From positions 1-8,396 of the forward strand of contig ASHK01000809.1 of assembly GCA_000695745.1 (NCBI GenBank): DNA of 8,396 bases. The letters are read 5' to 3'. The stretch comes from Vibrio madracius (GTDB lineage: Bacteria > Pseudomonadota > Gammaproteobacteria > Enterobacterales > Vibrionaceae). A program made the position numbers and the translations under genes. The notes under the pieces were generated by a model, which was not told the DNA's origin, did no database searches, and saw only the letters and a list, made by a program, of their open reading frames with translations. Positions 1 to 6,816 of this stretch are shown here, one piece after another. Positions within the stretch are counted from its first letter, which is position 1. Every line of letters begins with the position of its first letter.

Positions 1-14
1 CTTTCAATTTGTTG

Positions 15-44
15 AAACAAAATCGGGCTCCTGTGTGAGCCCGA
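15..44 (-). terminator. Rho-independent terminator after the DUF2989-like gene
   Basis: An 8-bp perfect GC-rich stem (tcgggctc at 23-30, gagcccga at 37-44, 6-nt loop) is followed on the minus strand by a T-rich tail, ttttgttt (complement of 15-22). It lies about 20 bases past the restored stop codon of the DUF2989-like gene at 66-68. This supports reading the gene through to 66 rather than stopping at 110. Confidence 0.8.
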
Positions 45-65
45 ATTGCTTGTCAGTAGAGGCAT

Positions 66-885
66 TTATCGCTCAAGAATGGAATCGCTTGTATAGCTAC
101 CATTGTCAATCAATTTGGCGACCTTTCCGCCTGATCATTTAATAGTTGATAGTCCTCTTCGGTTAGACCAAACAGCAATCTGAGCTCACTATCTGATGCA
201 ATCGGAACCTCAAATTCCTTACCGACCATGGCCCAAAGGTAGGATTCTCTCGGTCGATCAAGGCTTTGAGTGACACTAGCTAAAGACTTTATGACCTCTT
301 TGTTGACCTCTTTTCCTCCCTTTGAAAGCTCAAGAGAACGGTTAAGCAACCGATAGGTTTTCAGTTTGTCGCGAGAAATATAGTGGGTAGCCAGAGCATA
401 TTGCATGGAAGCCGTATCGAGTGCCCCGGTGTTTTCCATGGTCTAAAAAGCGGCGTTTAAGCGGCGTGACTACCTGTTTCGCTCCAAAGGAAATAGAGGG
501 TTTCTGGTGAAGTGGAATTGGCCAGTTCACGAGTGATACGATCTTGCTCTTCTATTGAATACATAAGAGCGTTAAACCTTTTAGATTTAAGGTCAGCTTG
601 CTCGATAGGCTGGATCTGTGAGGCTAACTCTAGACATTTTCGATACTCTTTTAGTAGATGATAATCTTTCACCTGGTTGGCTTCACTAGGATCGTTAAGC
701 ATTTCGTTGCGATGCCAAATCAGGTCTGTTCTGGCAACTCGACACTGGCCATCGTTAATATTTAGCGAAGAACAATTCAGCTTTGGTTCATTTTCACAAA
801 GTTGATCGGTGTTTTTACGAGTTTCGAAACATCCGGATAATAGTGAAGTGGCTGCTAAGATGGTTAGGAGATAAGGTAATTTCAT
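66..885 (-). pseudogene. DUF2989-family lipoprotein, reading frame broken at three places
   Basis: Probable outer-membrane lipoprotein of unknown function, resembling the DUF2989 family of Vibrio and relatives. The ATG at 885 begins a short signal peptide (MKLPYLLTILAATSLLSGC) with lipobox LSGC and acylated Cys19. Phe follows the Cys, so there is no Asp inner-membrane retention signal. The mature part is soluble and Cys-poor. As read, the frame stops at 457-459. A short middle stretch (about LKRRFLD) continues in a second frame, and the next segment runs in a third frame from 439 to a stop at 110. Restoring one A in the run at 124-126 extends the end to ...EKVAKLIDNGSYTSDSILER and a stop at 66-68, just before a terminator. 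The corrected length, about 272 aa, fits the family as I remember it. The pieces at 457-903 and 110-439 are not two genes. It may be a real pseudogene, but an error-laden intact gene is more likely because every neighbour is damaged the same way. Confidence 0.75.
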
Positions 886-927
886 TCTACTACTTGTGAT
901 CAATTACACTGATTTGTCGTACTCAAC

Positions 928-955
928 TTGACTCAGTGTATCATCACGTTATCGT
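928..955 (+). promoter_or_regulatory. Candidate sigma-70 promoter of yeaC
   Basis: TTGACT at 928-933 (5 of 6 to consensus) and TATCGT at 950-955 (4 of 6) are separated by 16 bases. Transcription would start near 962, giving a leader of about 65 nt for yeaC. The assignment rests on pattern matching only. I see no equally good promoter for the divergent DUF2989-like gene, though it must lie in the same 141-bp gap. Confidence 0.35.
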
Positions 956-972
956 TCGAGTAACGAATTAAC

Positions 973-1003
973 CTCTCAGAACCGAAATTTAAAGGGCTGA
1001 GAG
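973..1003 (+). other. Inverted repeat in the yeaC leader
   Basis: CTCTCAG at 973-979 and CTGAGAG at 997-1003 form a perfect 7-bp stem with a 17-nt loop. It lies between the candidate yeaC promoter and the ribosome binding site. No T-run follows, so it is not an obvious terminator. It could be an mRNA hairpin or a DNA operator. No function is assigned. Confidence 0.4.
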
Positions 1004-1014
1004 TTCAAGCAAAA

Positions 1015-1020
1015 AGAAGG
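1015..1020 (+). promoter_or_regulatory. yeaC ribosome binding site
   Basis: AGAAGG ends 6 bases before the ATG at 1027. This purine-rich Shine-Dalgarno fixes the start there, upstream of the frameshift, rather than at the internal ATG at 1064. Confidence 0.6.
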
Positions 1021-1026
1021 TTCAGT

Positions 1027-1312
1027 ATGGACGTAGAACAACTCTTAGAAGCCATGACTCCTGATGTTTATGAGAGACCTTCTGTATGCCACTGAAACTG
1101 GTCGTTGGCCAGAAGGTAGTAGGTTATCTCAGGATCAAAGAGATTCTTGTATGCAAGCCGTTATGCTTTATCAGTCGAAGCACAATGTCGATCCGCAGCA
1201 TATGTCGGTTGCCGCAGGGGGCGAAATTAGCTTTAAAAGTAAAGCGGAACTCAAAAAGCAGTTCAGCACTGAGCAGCAAGATATTATGCGAGTCAAAGTG
1301 AGTAACGAATAG
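1027..1312 (+). CDS. yeaC: YeaC-like DUF1315 protein, one-base frameshift
   Basis: Small cytoplasmic protein of the DUF1315 (YeaC) family; function unknown. From the ATG at 1027 the frame reads MDVEQLLEAMTPDVYER and then runs into TGA. The family continuation (LLYATETGRWPEG..., then QAVMLYQSKHN and QHMSVAAGGEI) resumes one base further on. Removing one C of the CC at 1078-1079 joins the two into a 94-aa protein, close to the usual 90 or so residues. The hallmark patterns are MTP-VYERL near the N terminus, G-WP-G, the central C--AVMLYQ--HN block and the GGEI-FKSK-EL--QF tail. It has no signal peptide or membrane segment. It is transcribed divergently from the DUF2989-like gene and converges on the SulP transporter, sharing a terminator with it. 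The family call is from recognition of the sequence and is fairly sure; the role is unknown. Confidence 0.85.
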
Positions 1313-1337
1313 AAAAAGGGGCGATTAGCCCCTTTTT
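1313..1337. terminator. Bidirectional terminator between yeaC and the SulP gene
   Basis: aaaaaggggc at 1313-1322 pairs with gcccctttttt from 1328 around a 5-nt loop. A T-run lies 3' of the stem on the plus strand, and the A-run at 1313-1317 gives a T-run on the minus strand. It starts right after the yeaC stop at 1312 and lies about 15 bases past the corrected SulP stop at 1352-1354, so it can end both convergent transcripts. Confidence 0.85.
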
Positions 1338-1351
1338 TGTTTTGCTTGTCA

Positions 1352-2909
1352 TTAGCCTGCAAGTACGTCTGTGGCAACTTTGTAGCTAGGATCTTCTTTC
1401 ACGTTGATTTCTACGAGACTGCCTGCTTTTGCAAAAGCGCACGACAATCAGGCTTAAGTGCCTTAAGTGCAGTGTTTTTCCGACAGCGGCATAACGTTCA
1501 GCTAAGGTTTCAATAGCTTCAATTGCCGAGTGGTCTGTGACGCGAGAATTAGCAAAATCGACGATGACATCTTCTGGATCGTTCTTAGCGTCAAATAACT
1601 CCAAAAAGTTTGCCGCAGACCCAAAGAAAATTGGTCCGTTGACATGATACTCTTTTGACCCTTCTGCGTTGACGTTACTGCTTGCGTAAATATGTTTGGC
1701 GTGTTCCCAAGCAAACATAAGTGCTGATACGATTACGCCCACCGCTACCGCCACGGCTAGGTCTGTAAGAACGGTCACCACAGTCACTAGGACAATAACG
1801 AAGAAATCTTGTTTAGGTACGCGACGAGCGAGTTTGAAGGTCGCCCATTCGAATGTACCTATGACAACCATAAACATAACACCTACCAGCGCTGCTAATG
1901 GAATCATTTCGATAAGTGCTGCTGCAAACAAGATAAACATCAACAACGCTACCGCTGCAACAATTCCTGACAATCGACCACGACCACCAGAGTTCACGTT
2001 AATCATCGACTGGCCGATCATAGCACAGCCACCCATTGCTCCGAATACAGAGCAGGTTACGTTCGCTAGGCCTTGGCCGACGCATTCACGGTTGGATTGA
2101 CCGCGAGTGTTGGTCATTTCGTCAAGGACTGTTAGGGTCAATAGTGACTCGATCAAACCGATGGCTGCGAGAATAATGGCATACGGCAGAATGATTTGGA
2201 GAGTTTCAAAGGTCAATGGAACGGCCGGGATAGAGAACTCTGGCAGCGAGCCTGCTAGTGTCGCGTTCATATCACCCGACATAGAACGGAGGAAGTCGAC
2301 AACCGTGCGTGTGTCCAAACCAAGCCCCTGAACTAACAGAGTAACAGTAACGATAGCGACTAACGACGATGGCACTGCTGTGGTTAGCTTAGGCAAGAAG
2401 TGAATAATACCCATGGTTAACGCAACCAGGCCAAGCATTAGTACCATTTGATCTTGTGGAAGCCAAGTAAGGGCGCCTGAAATATCTGGGGCTTTGAACT
2501 GTCCCAGTTGCGCTAGGAAGATAACAATAGCTAAACCGTTAACAAAACCTATCATAACCGGATGAGGGACCATGCGAATAAACTTGCCCAATTTAAACAA
2601 TCCCGCGCTAATTTGCAGCAAACCGGCTAGCATGATGGCAGCAAAAAGGTACTGTACACCGTGAGTTGCAACGAGGCTGACCATAACGACTGCCATGGCG
2701 CCAGTAGCGCCAGAGATCATACCTGGGCGACCACCAAAGATAGATGTGATTAAACCGACGATAAAGGCAGCGTATAAGCCGACCATTGGATCAACACCGG
2801 CAACGAAAGCGAAAGCGACGGCTTCTGGAACCAAAGCTAATGCGACGGTAAGACCCGATAGGACATCGTTTTTTACCGAATGCTTTGAAAACTGTGGAAA
2901 TTCAAACAT
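1352..2909 (-). CDS. SulP-family inorganic anion transporter with STAS domain, frameshifted near the C terminus
   Basis: Inner-membrane secondary transporter of the SulP/SLC26 family; substrate not deducible (sulfate, bicarbonate or another anion or organic acid). The ATG at 2909 begins MFEFPQF. The N-terminal block [20 protein letters not shown] and the following [26 protein letters not shown] are typical SulP core sequence. Many hydrophobic segments run to about residue 410. A STAS domain follows from about residue 420, with [19 protein letters not shown] near 449-467. As read, the frame goes astray after residue 486. Restoring one base at 1451-1452 and one at 1425-1426 gives [20 protein letters not shown] and then ...DVLAG, with a stop at 1352-1354 and a 519-aa product. 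Without the repair the last STAS strand and helix are replaced by 21 unrelated residues. No strong ribosome binding site precedes the start. The family is certain, the substrate unknown. Confidence 0.9.
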
Positions 2910-3187
2910 GTAATTGTGCTTACTTATGTTGTTGGATTCATATGGATTTCATCCGACGCGCATTTAGACGTTCAAAGTGTAGAATCGCTATAGCAATAGC
3001 GTAAGTGAAAATGATTCGTCGTCGTTATCCAATCTGAGAGTGACATAGAATTGGGCGCATTGTTGATGAAATAATCAAAGCTCGGAATGCTACCGAAATG
3101 TGAACAAAACTTCAATATTGAAAGAAAGTGTTTCTACGTTAGTTGACCCTAACGGTTGTCATTTCGGGTGATAGTCCATGACCTGTA
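2910..3187 (-). promoter_or_regulatory. Upstream region of the SulP transporter gene
   Basis: This non-coding gap must hold the transporter's promoter. The best minus-strand match I see is TTGAAG (3110-3115), 17 bases, then TAGCAT (3087-3092), each 4 of 6 to consensus, which would leave a leader of about 170 nt. Nearer the gene is a 6-bp inverted repeat, cgctat at 2986-2991 and atagcg at 2996-3001 with loop agca, which could be an operator or leader hairpin. No open frame here looks like a gene, and I recognise no riboswitch. Confidence 0.35.
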
Positions 3188-3213
3188 AAAAGGCTGCGAT
3201 ATCGCAGCCTTTT
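3188..3213 (-). terminator. Rho-independent terminator of rne
   Basis: Positions 3188-3200 and 3201-3213 form a perfect 26-bp palindrome (core ggctgcgatatcgcagcc) flanked by A and T runs. Read on the minus strand, the stem is followed by a short T-run. It lies about 20 bases past the corrected rne stop at 3234, in the right place to end the rne mRNA. The symmetry means it could also stop plus-strand transcription. Confidence 0.85.
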
Positions 3214-3233
3214 CGAATCATCCAATGGATGTA

Positions 3234-6198
3234 TTAGTAGTTAGGTTTGGTCATTCCAGCTGATGCCGAGTTGGTAGCAACTTGACTGCCCGCACCTTTT
3301 TGTTGATAGCGCTCTGTTTTAGCAGGAGCCGCATTGATGATGATTTCACCTAGCTCTTGCTTGCCTTCCGCTTTAGCCATTGGAGCACTCGCATGTCCTT
3401 TAAAGCTAACCACGGTTTTCTCTACAGTCGAACGTTCTGTCGTCACCGCTTGCTCTACAACCGTTGTTATTTGTGGTTGCTGAAGCTTCAACTTCGACTT
3501 TTGGCTCTGATTCAACAGCGACTTCTACAACAGGCTCATTAGCTGCTGGCGTCGTTTCTACCAATAGCTCGGAGACAACTTCTGCTGGCTCTACCACGGG
3601 TGCTGCCGTTGCTAGTTCGACCGTTGGCTCTACCGTGATAGGTGCTTCAATAGCTTCAGGTGCAGGTTTACGCATTACGATAACCTTACCCATTGCCATT
3701 TCAGGCATAGCAACACCTGTGATGGCTACTGACTCTTGAACTTCTGCTTCAGGCTTCGCTTTCGGCTTTGGCTTCACAATGCCATAGCTCGGCATTACTT
3801 TACCCATCGCCATTTCAGGAGAAGCTACACCGCCTTTGCGCAAGCGGAATGGGTTAGGGCGACGATCGCGACCGCGACGACGACGTTGACCACTTGCTCG
3901 CAGATGACGAGGTGAACGACGGTTTCGACGTTGTTTACCTTCCTCTTTCGCAGGCGTTTCTGTTGCCGCTTCAGGTGCTTGAGGCTTTTCTACCGCAGCT
4001 TGAGCTGTTTCAACAGAAGCAACTTGAGCGGCTTGCTCTTCCTGTTGCTCTTTTTGGTCTTTTACGCGCACTTGCTTAGAGAGCTTACGACGTTGACGAC
4101 GCTCTTTAACTTTTGCCGCTTTCTCTTCAGTACGAGGCGCTTTCTTCTCAGCTTGAACATCAGCTGCGATTTGTTGACCTTGCTCTTCTACTTTCGATTT
4201 ACCTGTTGATTCATCGCGCTTTTTATTACGACGATCTTGCTGTTTTCCGCGACGGTTCTGCGGTTTACGTGAATCTTGAGCAGTGTCGTTAGACTCTTTC
4301 TCTTCTTCTCGAGCCGGTTTGTTGCGACGATTCTTGTTACGATCGTTGTCACGTGAATCTTTATTGTTGCGACGACGTTGGTCGTTGTTTCTATTGCGAC
4401 GCTGTCTACCGTTGCGATTCTTAGGCGCTTCGTCCTTCGTTTCCGCTTCTTTCTCAGGCTCTTCATTAGAAGAGAAGAATGATCCGATTGCAGATAGAAT
4501 ACGAGAAATCAGACCAGGCTGCTTCTCTTCTTCTTTAGCTTTTTCCTTCGCTGGCTTACTCGGTTTAGGCGCAGGCGTTGGTGCATTTTGAGAAGGCGTT
4601 GCAAAGCCTTGTAATGCAGGCTGCTCAATCTTACGCGGTTTAGCATCAACTTCAGCTTCTTTCGCTTCAGCTTCTTTGAGTGCTTCTAGCTTCTTAGGTA
4701 GCAAGTATGACAACAGTTCTTGCTCTTCACCTTCACGAACACGGATTACTTCAAAGTGAGGCGTTTCCATGTCTGAATCAGGAACGATAGTGATCTTCAC
4801 TTCTTGCACGCGCTCAATATGGTTAATAGAGCGACGTTTTTCGTTCAATAGATAAGAAGCAATTGGCACAGGTACAATAGCAAGTGCTTGAGACGTGTTG
4901 TCTTTTAGTGCTTCTTCTTCAATAAGACGAAGTACCGAAAGCGCAAGTGACTCATTGTCACGTACCACACCCGTACCAGTACAACGTGGACAAATGTGAT
5001 GACTTGCTTCAGCCAAAGATGGGCTCAAGCGTTGACGAGACATTTCCAATAGGCCAAAACGAGAAATTCGACCGATTTGAACACGGGCGCGGTCAATTCG
5101 GACTGCTTCACGCAAGCGATTTTCTACTTCGCGTTGGTGACGTACTGGGGTCATATCGATAAAGTCGATAACAACCAGACCACCAAGGTCACGAAGGCGT
5201 AGCTGACGAGCAATTTCGTCGGCGGCTTCAAGGTTGGTGTTCAGTGCCGTTTCTTCGATATCACTACCTTTTGTCGCGCGAGCAGAGTTGATATCGATAG
5301 AAGTAAGAGCTTCCGTTGGGTCAATAACGATTGAACCACCAGATGGCAGTCTTACTTCGCGTTGGAAGGCAGATTCGATCTGGCTTTCAATCTGATAGTG
5401 GCTAAATAGCGGTACTTCACCTTCGTATTTCTTCACTCGGTTCACAAAGTCTGGACGAACCAATTGAATGTGCTGGCGAGCACGCTCGTATATGGTGTTG
5501 CTATCGATTAAAATCTCGCCAATGTCGCGACGTAAGTAGTCACGAAGGGCGCGAACGATAACGTTACTTTCTTGGTGGATTAAGAAAGGAGCCGGATTTT
5601 GGTCAGCTGCACCTTTAATATTTTCCCAATTGTTTAAAAGGAAACGTAAGTCCCATTCCAGTTCTTCTGCACTTTTGCCAACGCCCGCAGTACGGACGAT
5701 TAAGCCCATACCTTGAGGAAGTTCTAACGTGCTTAGAGCTGCTTTTAGCTCTGTACGCTCTTCGCCTTCAATGCGACGAGAAATACCGCCAGCACGAGGG
5801 TTATTAGGCATCAGTACTAAGTAGCTACCGGCTAGAGAGATGAAGGTTGTTAATGCAGCACCTTTGCTACCACGTTCTTCTTTCTCAACTTGCACGATCA
5901 CTTCTTGGCCTTCGCTCAAGACATCTTTGATGCTTGGGCGACCTTGGTAGGTGTAGCCTTCAGGGAAGTATTCGCGTGCAATTTCTTTAAGAGGGAGGAA
6001 ACCGTGGCGCTCGGCACCGTAGTCAACAAAAGCAGCCTCTAGGCTAGGCTCAACTCGAGTGATACGTCCTTTGTAGATGTTCGCTTTTTTAGATTCGTGA
6101 CCTGGACTTTCGATATCAAGATCGAATAGTCGCTGGCCATCGACCAAAGCGACACGCAACTCTTCTTTTTGAGTTGCGTTAATTAACATTCTTTTCAT
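3234..6198 (-). CDS. rne: Ribonuclease E, degradosome scaffold, one-base frameshift near the C terminus
   Basis: Endoribonuclease that processes rRNA and tRNA, starts most mRNA decay and scaffolds the degradosome on the inner membrane. The start is the ATG at 6198 ([10 protein letters not shown]), which matches the family. The S1 and 5'-sensor region ([13 protein letters not shown]) lies near 57-69. The DNase I-like active site has Asp in SIDIN (about 302) and VIDFIDM (about 345). The Zn-link CPRC is near 403-406. An amphipathic membrane-targeting helix ([15 protein letters not shown]) is near 559-573. Arg-rich RNA-binding tracts lie near 591-626 and 761-790. Two PEMAMGKV motifs follow. As read, the frame ends at 930 aa with about 20 foreign residues. 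Removing one T of 3470-3472 restores a 987-aa protein ending ...GMTKPNY, with [10 protein letters not shown] and [15 protein letters not shown] resembling the PNPase-binding tail of the E. coli enzyme. A terminator follows. The identification is certain. Confidence 0.97.
3686..3819 (-). repeat. Duplicated PEMAMGKV motif within rne
   Basis: Two 20-bp DNA copies, 3686-3705 and 3800-3819, are identical except at one position (ttacccat[t/c]gccatttcagg on the plus strand). Both encode PEMAMGKV in the disordered scaffold half of RNase E, about 38 residues apart. The E. coli protein has one related motif (SPELASGKV), as I remember it. The codon-level identity suggests a recent internal duplication or selection on a repeated short binding motif. 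Confidence 0.6.
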
Positions 6199-6236
6199 TA
6201 CAGAAATTCTCGTTGTATTTTCTTTGTTTTCATCAT
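6198..6236 (-). CDS. Possible 12-codon upstream ORF overlapping the rne start
   Basis: ATG ATG at 6236-6231 opens a 12-residue frame ([12 protein letters not shown]). Its TAA at 6200-6198 shares one base with the rne ATG (taatg), a spacing typical of translational coupling. Upstream there is only a weak purine stretch (acaagagca), and rne itself also lacks a strong Shine-Dalgarno. The peptide has no recognised function. It may be chance; expression is unproven. Confidence 0.3.
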   Translation of the reverse strand: MMKTKKIQREFL

Positions 6237-6535
6237 TGCTCTTGTCACAGTTTTCGTAATTCGCGGTGCCGGATCCCATGGCTTTGTTAAATGCAGCCTC
6301 CCGGCTGGAAGGGATGCTCTTGGGCACTACAGTCTTCACACAGAACTTTCGCTGTGTGCTCCGCGTATGTGGCGGTAATACTCAACACGATTACGTGAGT
6401 AGGTGACAAGGAAGTCTTAGCTATCAACGTCTTATGCCAGTTGCTGCGTCTCAATACTAAGCGTTCTACTCATAGTTAAAATTGCTCAAAGATAATATCG
6501 ACAAATGATAAATCGATTTTAATTATCCATTGCAG
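6199..6535 (-). promoter_or_regulatory. Long 5' leader of rne, probable RNase E autoregulatory element
   Basis: The best promoter predicts a start near 6535, so the leader is about 340 nt. That is close to the 361-nt E. coli rne leader, through which RNase E controls decay of its own mRNA (established for E. coli, Rfam family rne5). Hairpins seen on the minus strand are a 6- to 8-bp stem at 6379-6401 (tactca/tgagta), a perfect 7-bp stem cacacag/ctgtgtg at 6337-6358 with an 8-nt loop, and a 6-bp stem ccttcc/gggagg at 6297-6312. I cannot align them to the rne5 model by eye. Assignment to that element is inferred from position and length. Confidence 0.5.
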
Positions 6536-6541
6536 CTGTGA

Positions 6542-6570
6542 ACTATAGCAGCGCAGCGAAATATCAGCAA
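6542..6570 (-). promoter_or_regulatory. Candidate sigma-70 promoter of rne
   Basis: On the minus strand, TTGCTG (6565-6570) and TATAGT (6542-6547, 5 of 6 to consensus) are exactly 17 bases apart. The -35 is weak (3 of 6). It is the best candidate upstream of rne and gives a leader of the length known for this gene. Additional promoters, as in E. coli, are possible. Confidence 0.5.
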
Positions 6571-6801
6571 TCAGCTTTAGTATAAACCACAGAAAAAATT
6601 CTGATTCAGCCTAATCAATGTACGTTTAATGTGCTGATTTTAGGCGATAATATCTGGAGCAAGGCAAAAGCCAACTCAAACTGGTTGATTTCTATCCACA
6701 GCTTGTCCAAACAATCACTAAGCCAATCGTTATAGACGATTTATCCGGCACGTCATCGACAAAAATACCAATAGAAAGCGTTATTTTCTTGTCGCTTTGA
6801 A
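6571..6801. other. Divergent intergenic stretch between rne and rluC promoters
   Basis: No reading frame here looks like a gene. The one clear structure is a 6-bp inverted repeat, aatcgt at 6725-6730 and acgatt at 6736-6741 with loop tatag, of unknown role. gataat near 6645-6650 could be a second, weak rluC -10. Nothing else is recognised. Confidence 0.3.
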
Positions 6802-6810
6802 TGTTATAAT
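6802..6810 (+). promoter_or_regulatory. Extended -10 promoter of rluC, predicting a leaderless mRNA
   Basis: TGTTATAAT is a perfect extended -10 element: TGn at 6802-6804 and consensus TATAAT at 6805-6810. No convincing -35 lies 16-18 bases upstream, as is usual for extended -10 promoters. The element ends 6 bases before the rluC ATG at 6817, so transcription should start at or next to the A of the start codon. The intervening aacgaa holds no Shine-Dalgarno. Confidence 0.55.
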
Positions 6811-6816
6811 AACGAA

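Noticed and set aside
110..439. Separate 109-aa protein
   Set aside because: It is the C-terminal part of the DUF2989-like gene after the frame break. Its ATG lies inside that gene and its 3' end is another frameshift.
886..903. TTG start for the lipoprotein (MITSSR extension)
   Set aside because: The ATG at 885 gives a normal signal peptide with the lipobox Cys at 19.
1696..2331. Plus-strand open frames inside the SulP gene
   Set aside because: They are antisense shadows with low-complexity Thr/Ala/Ile content and no recognised domain.
3234..3515. Separate 93-aa protein downstream of rne
   Set aside because: Its sequence is the natural C-terminal tail of RNase E, displaced by one base.
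3464..4591. Plus-strand open frames opposite the RNase E scaffold region (Ser/Thr-rich and Arg/Leu-rich)
   Set aside because: Their composition is the mirror of the Glu/Ala/Arg-rich coding strand. They have no start signals.
6199..6339. N-terminal extension of 47 residues on the rne frame, from a GTG at 6339
   Set aside because: The family starts at MKRMLIN (ATG 6198). The extension has no family resemblance and falls in the structured leader.
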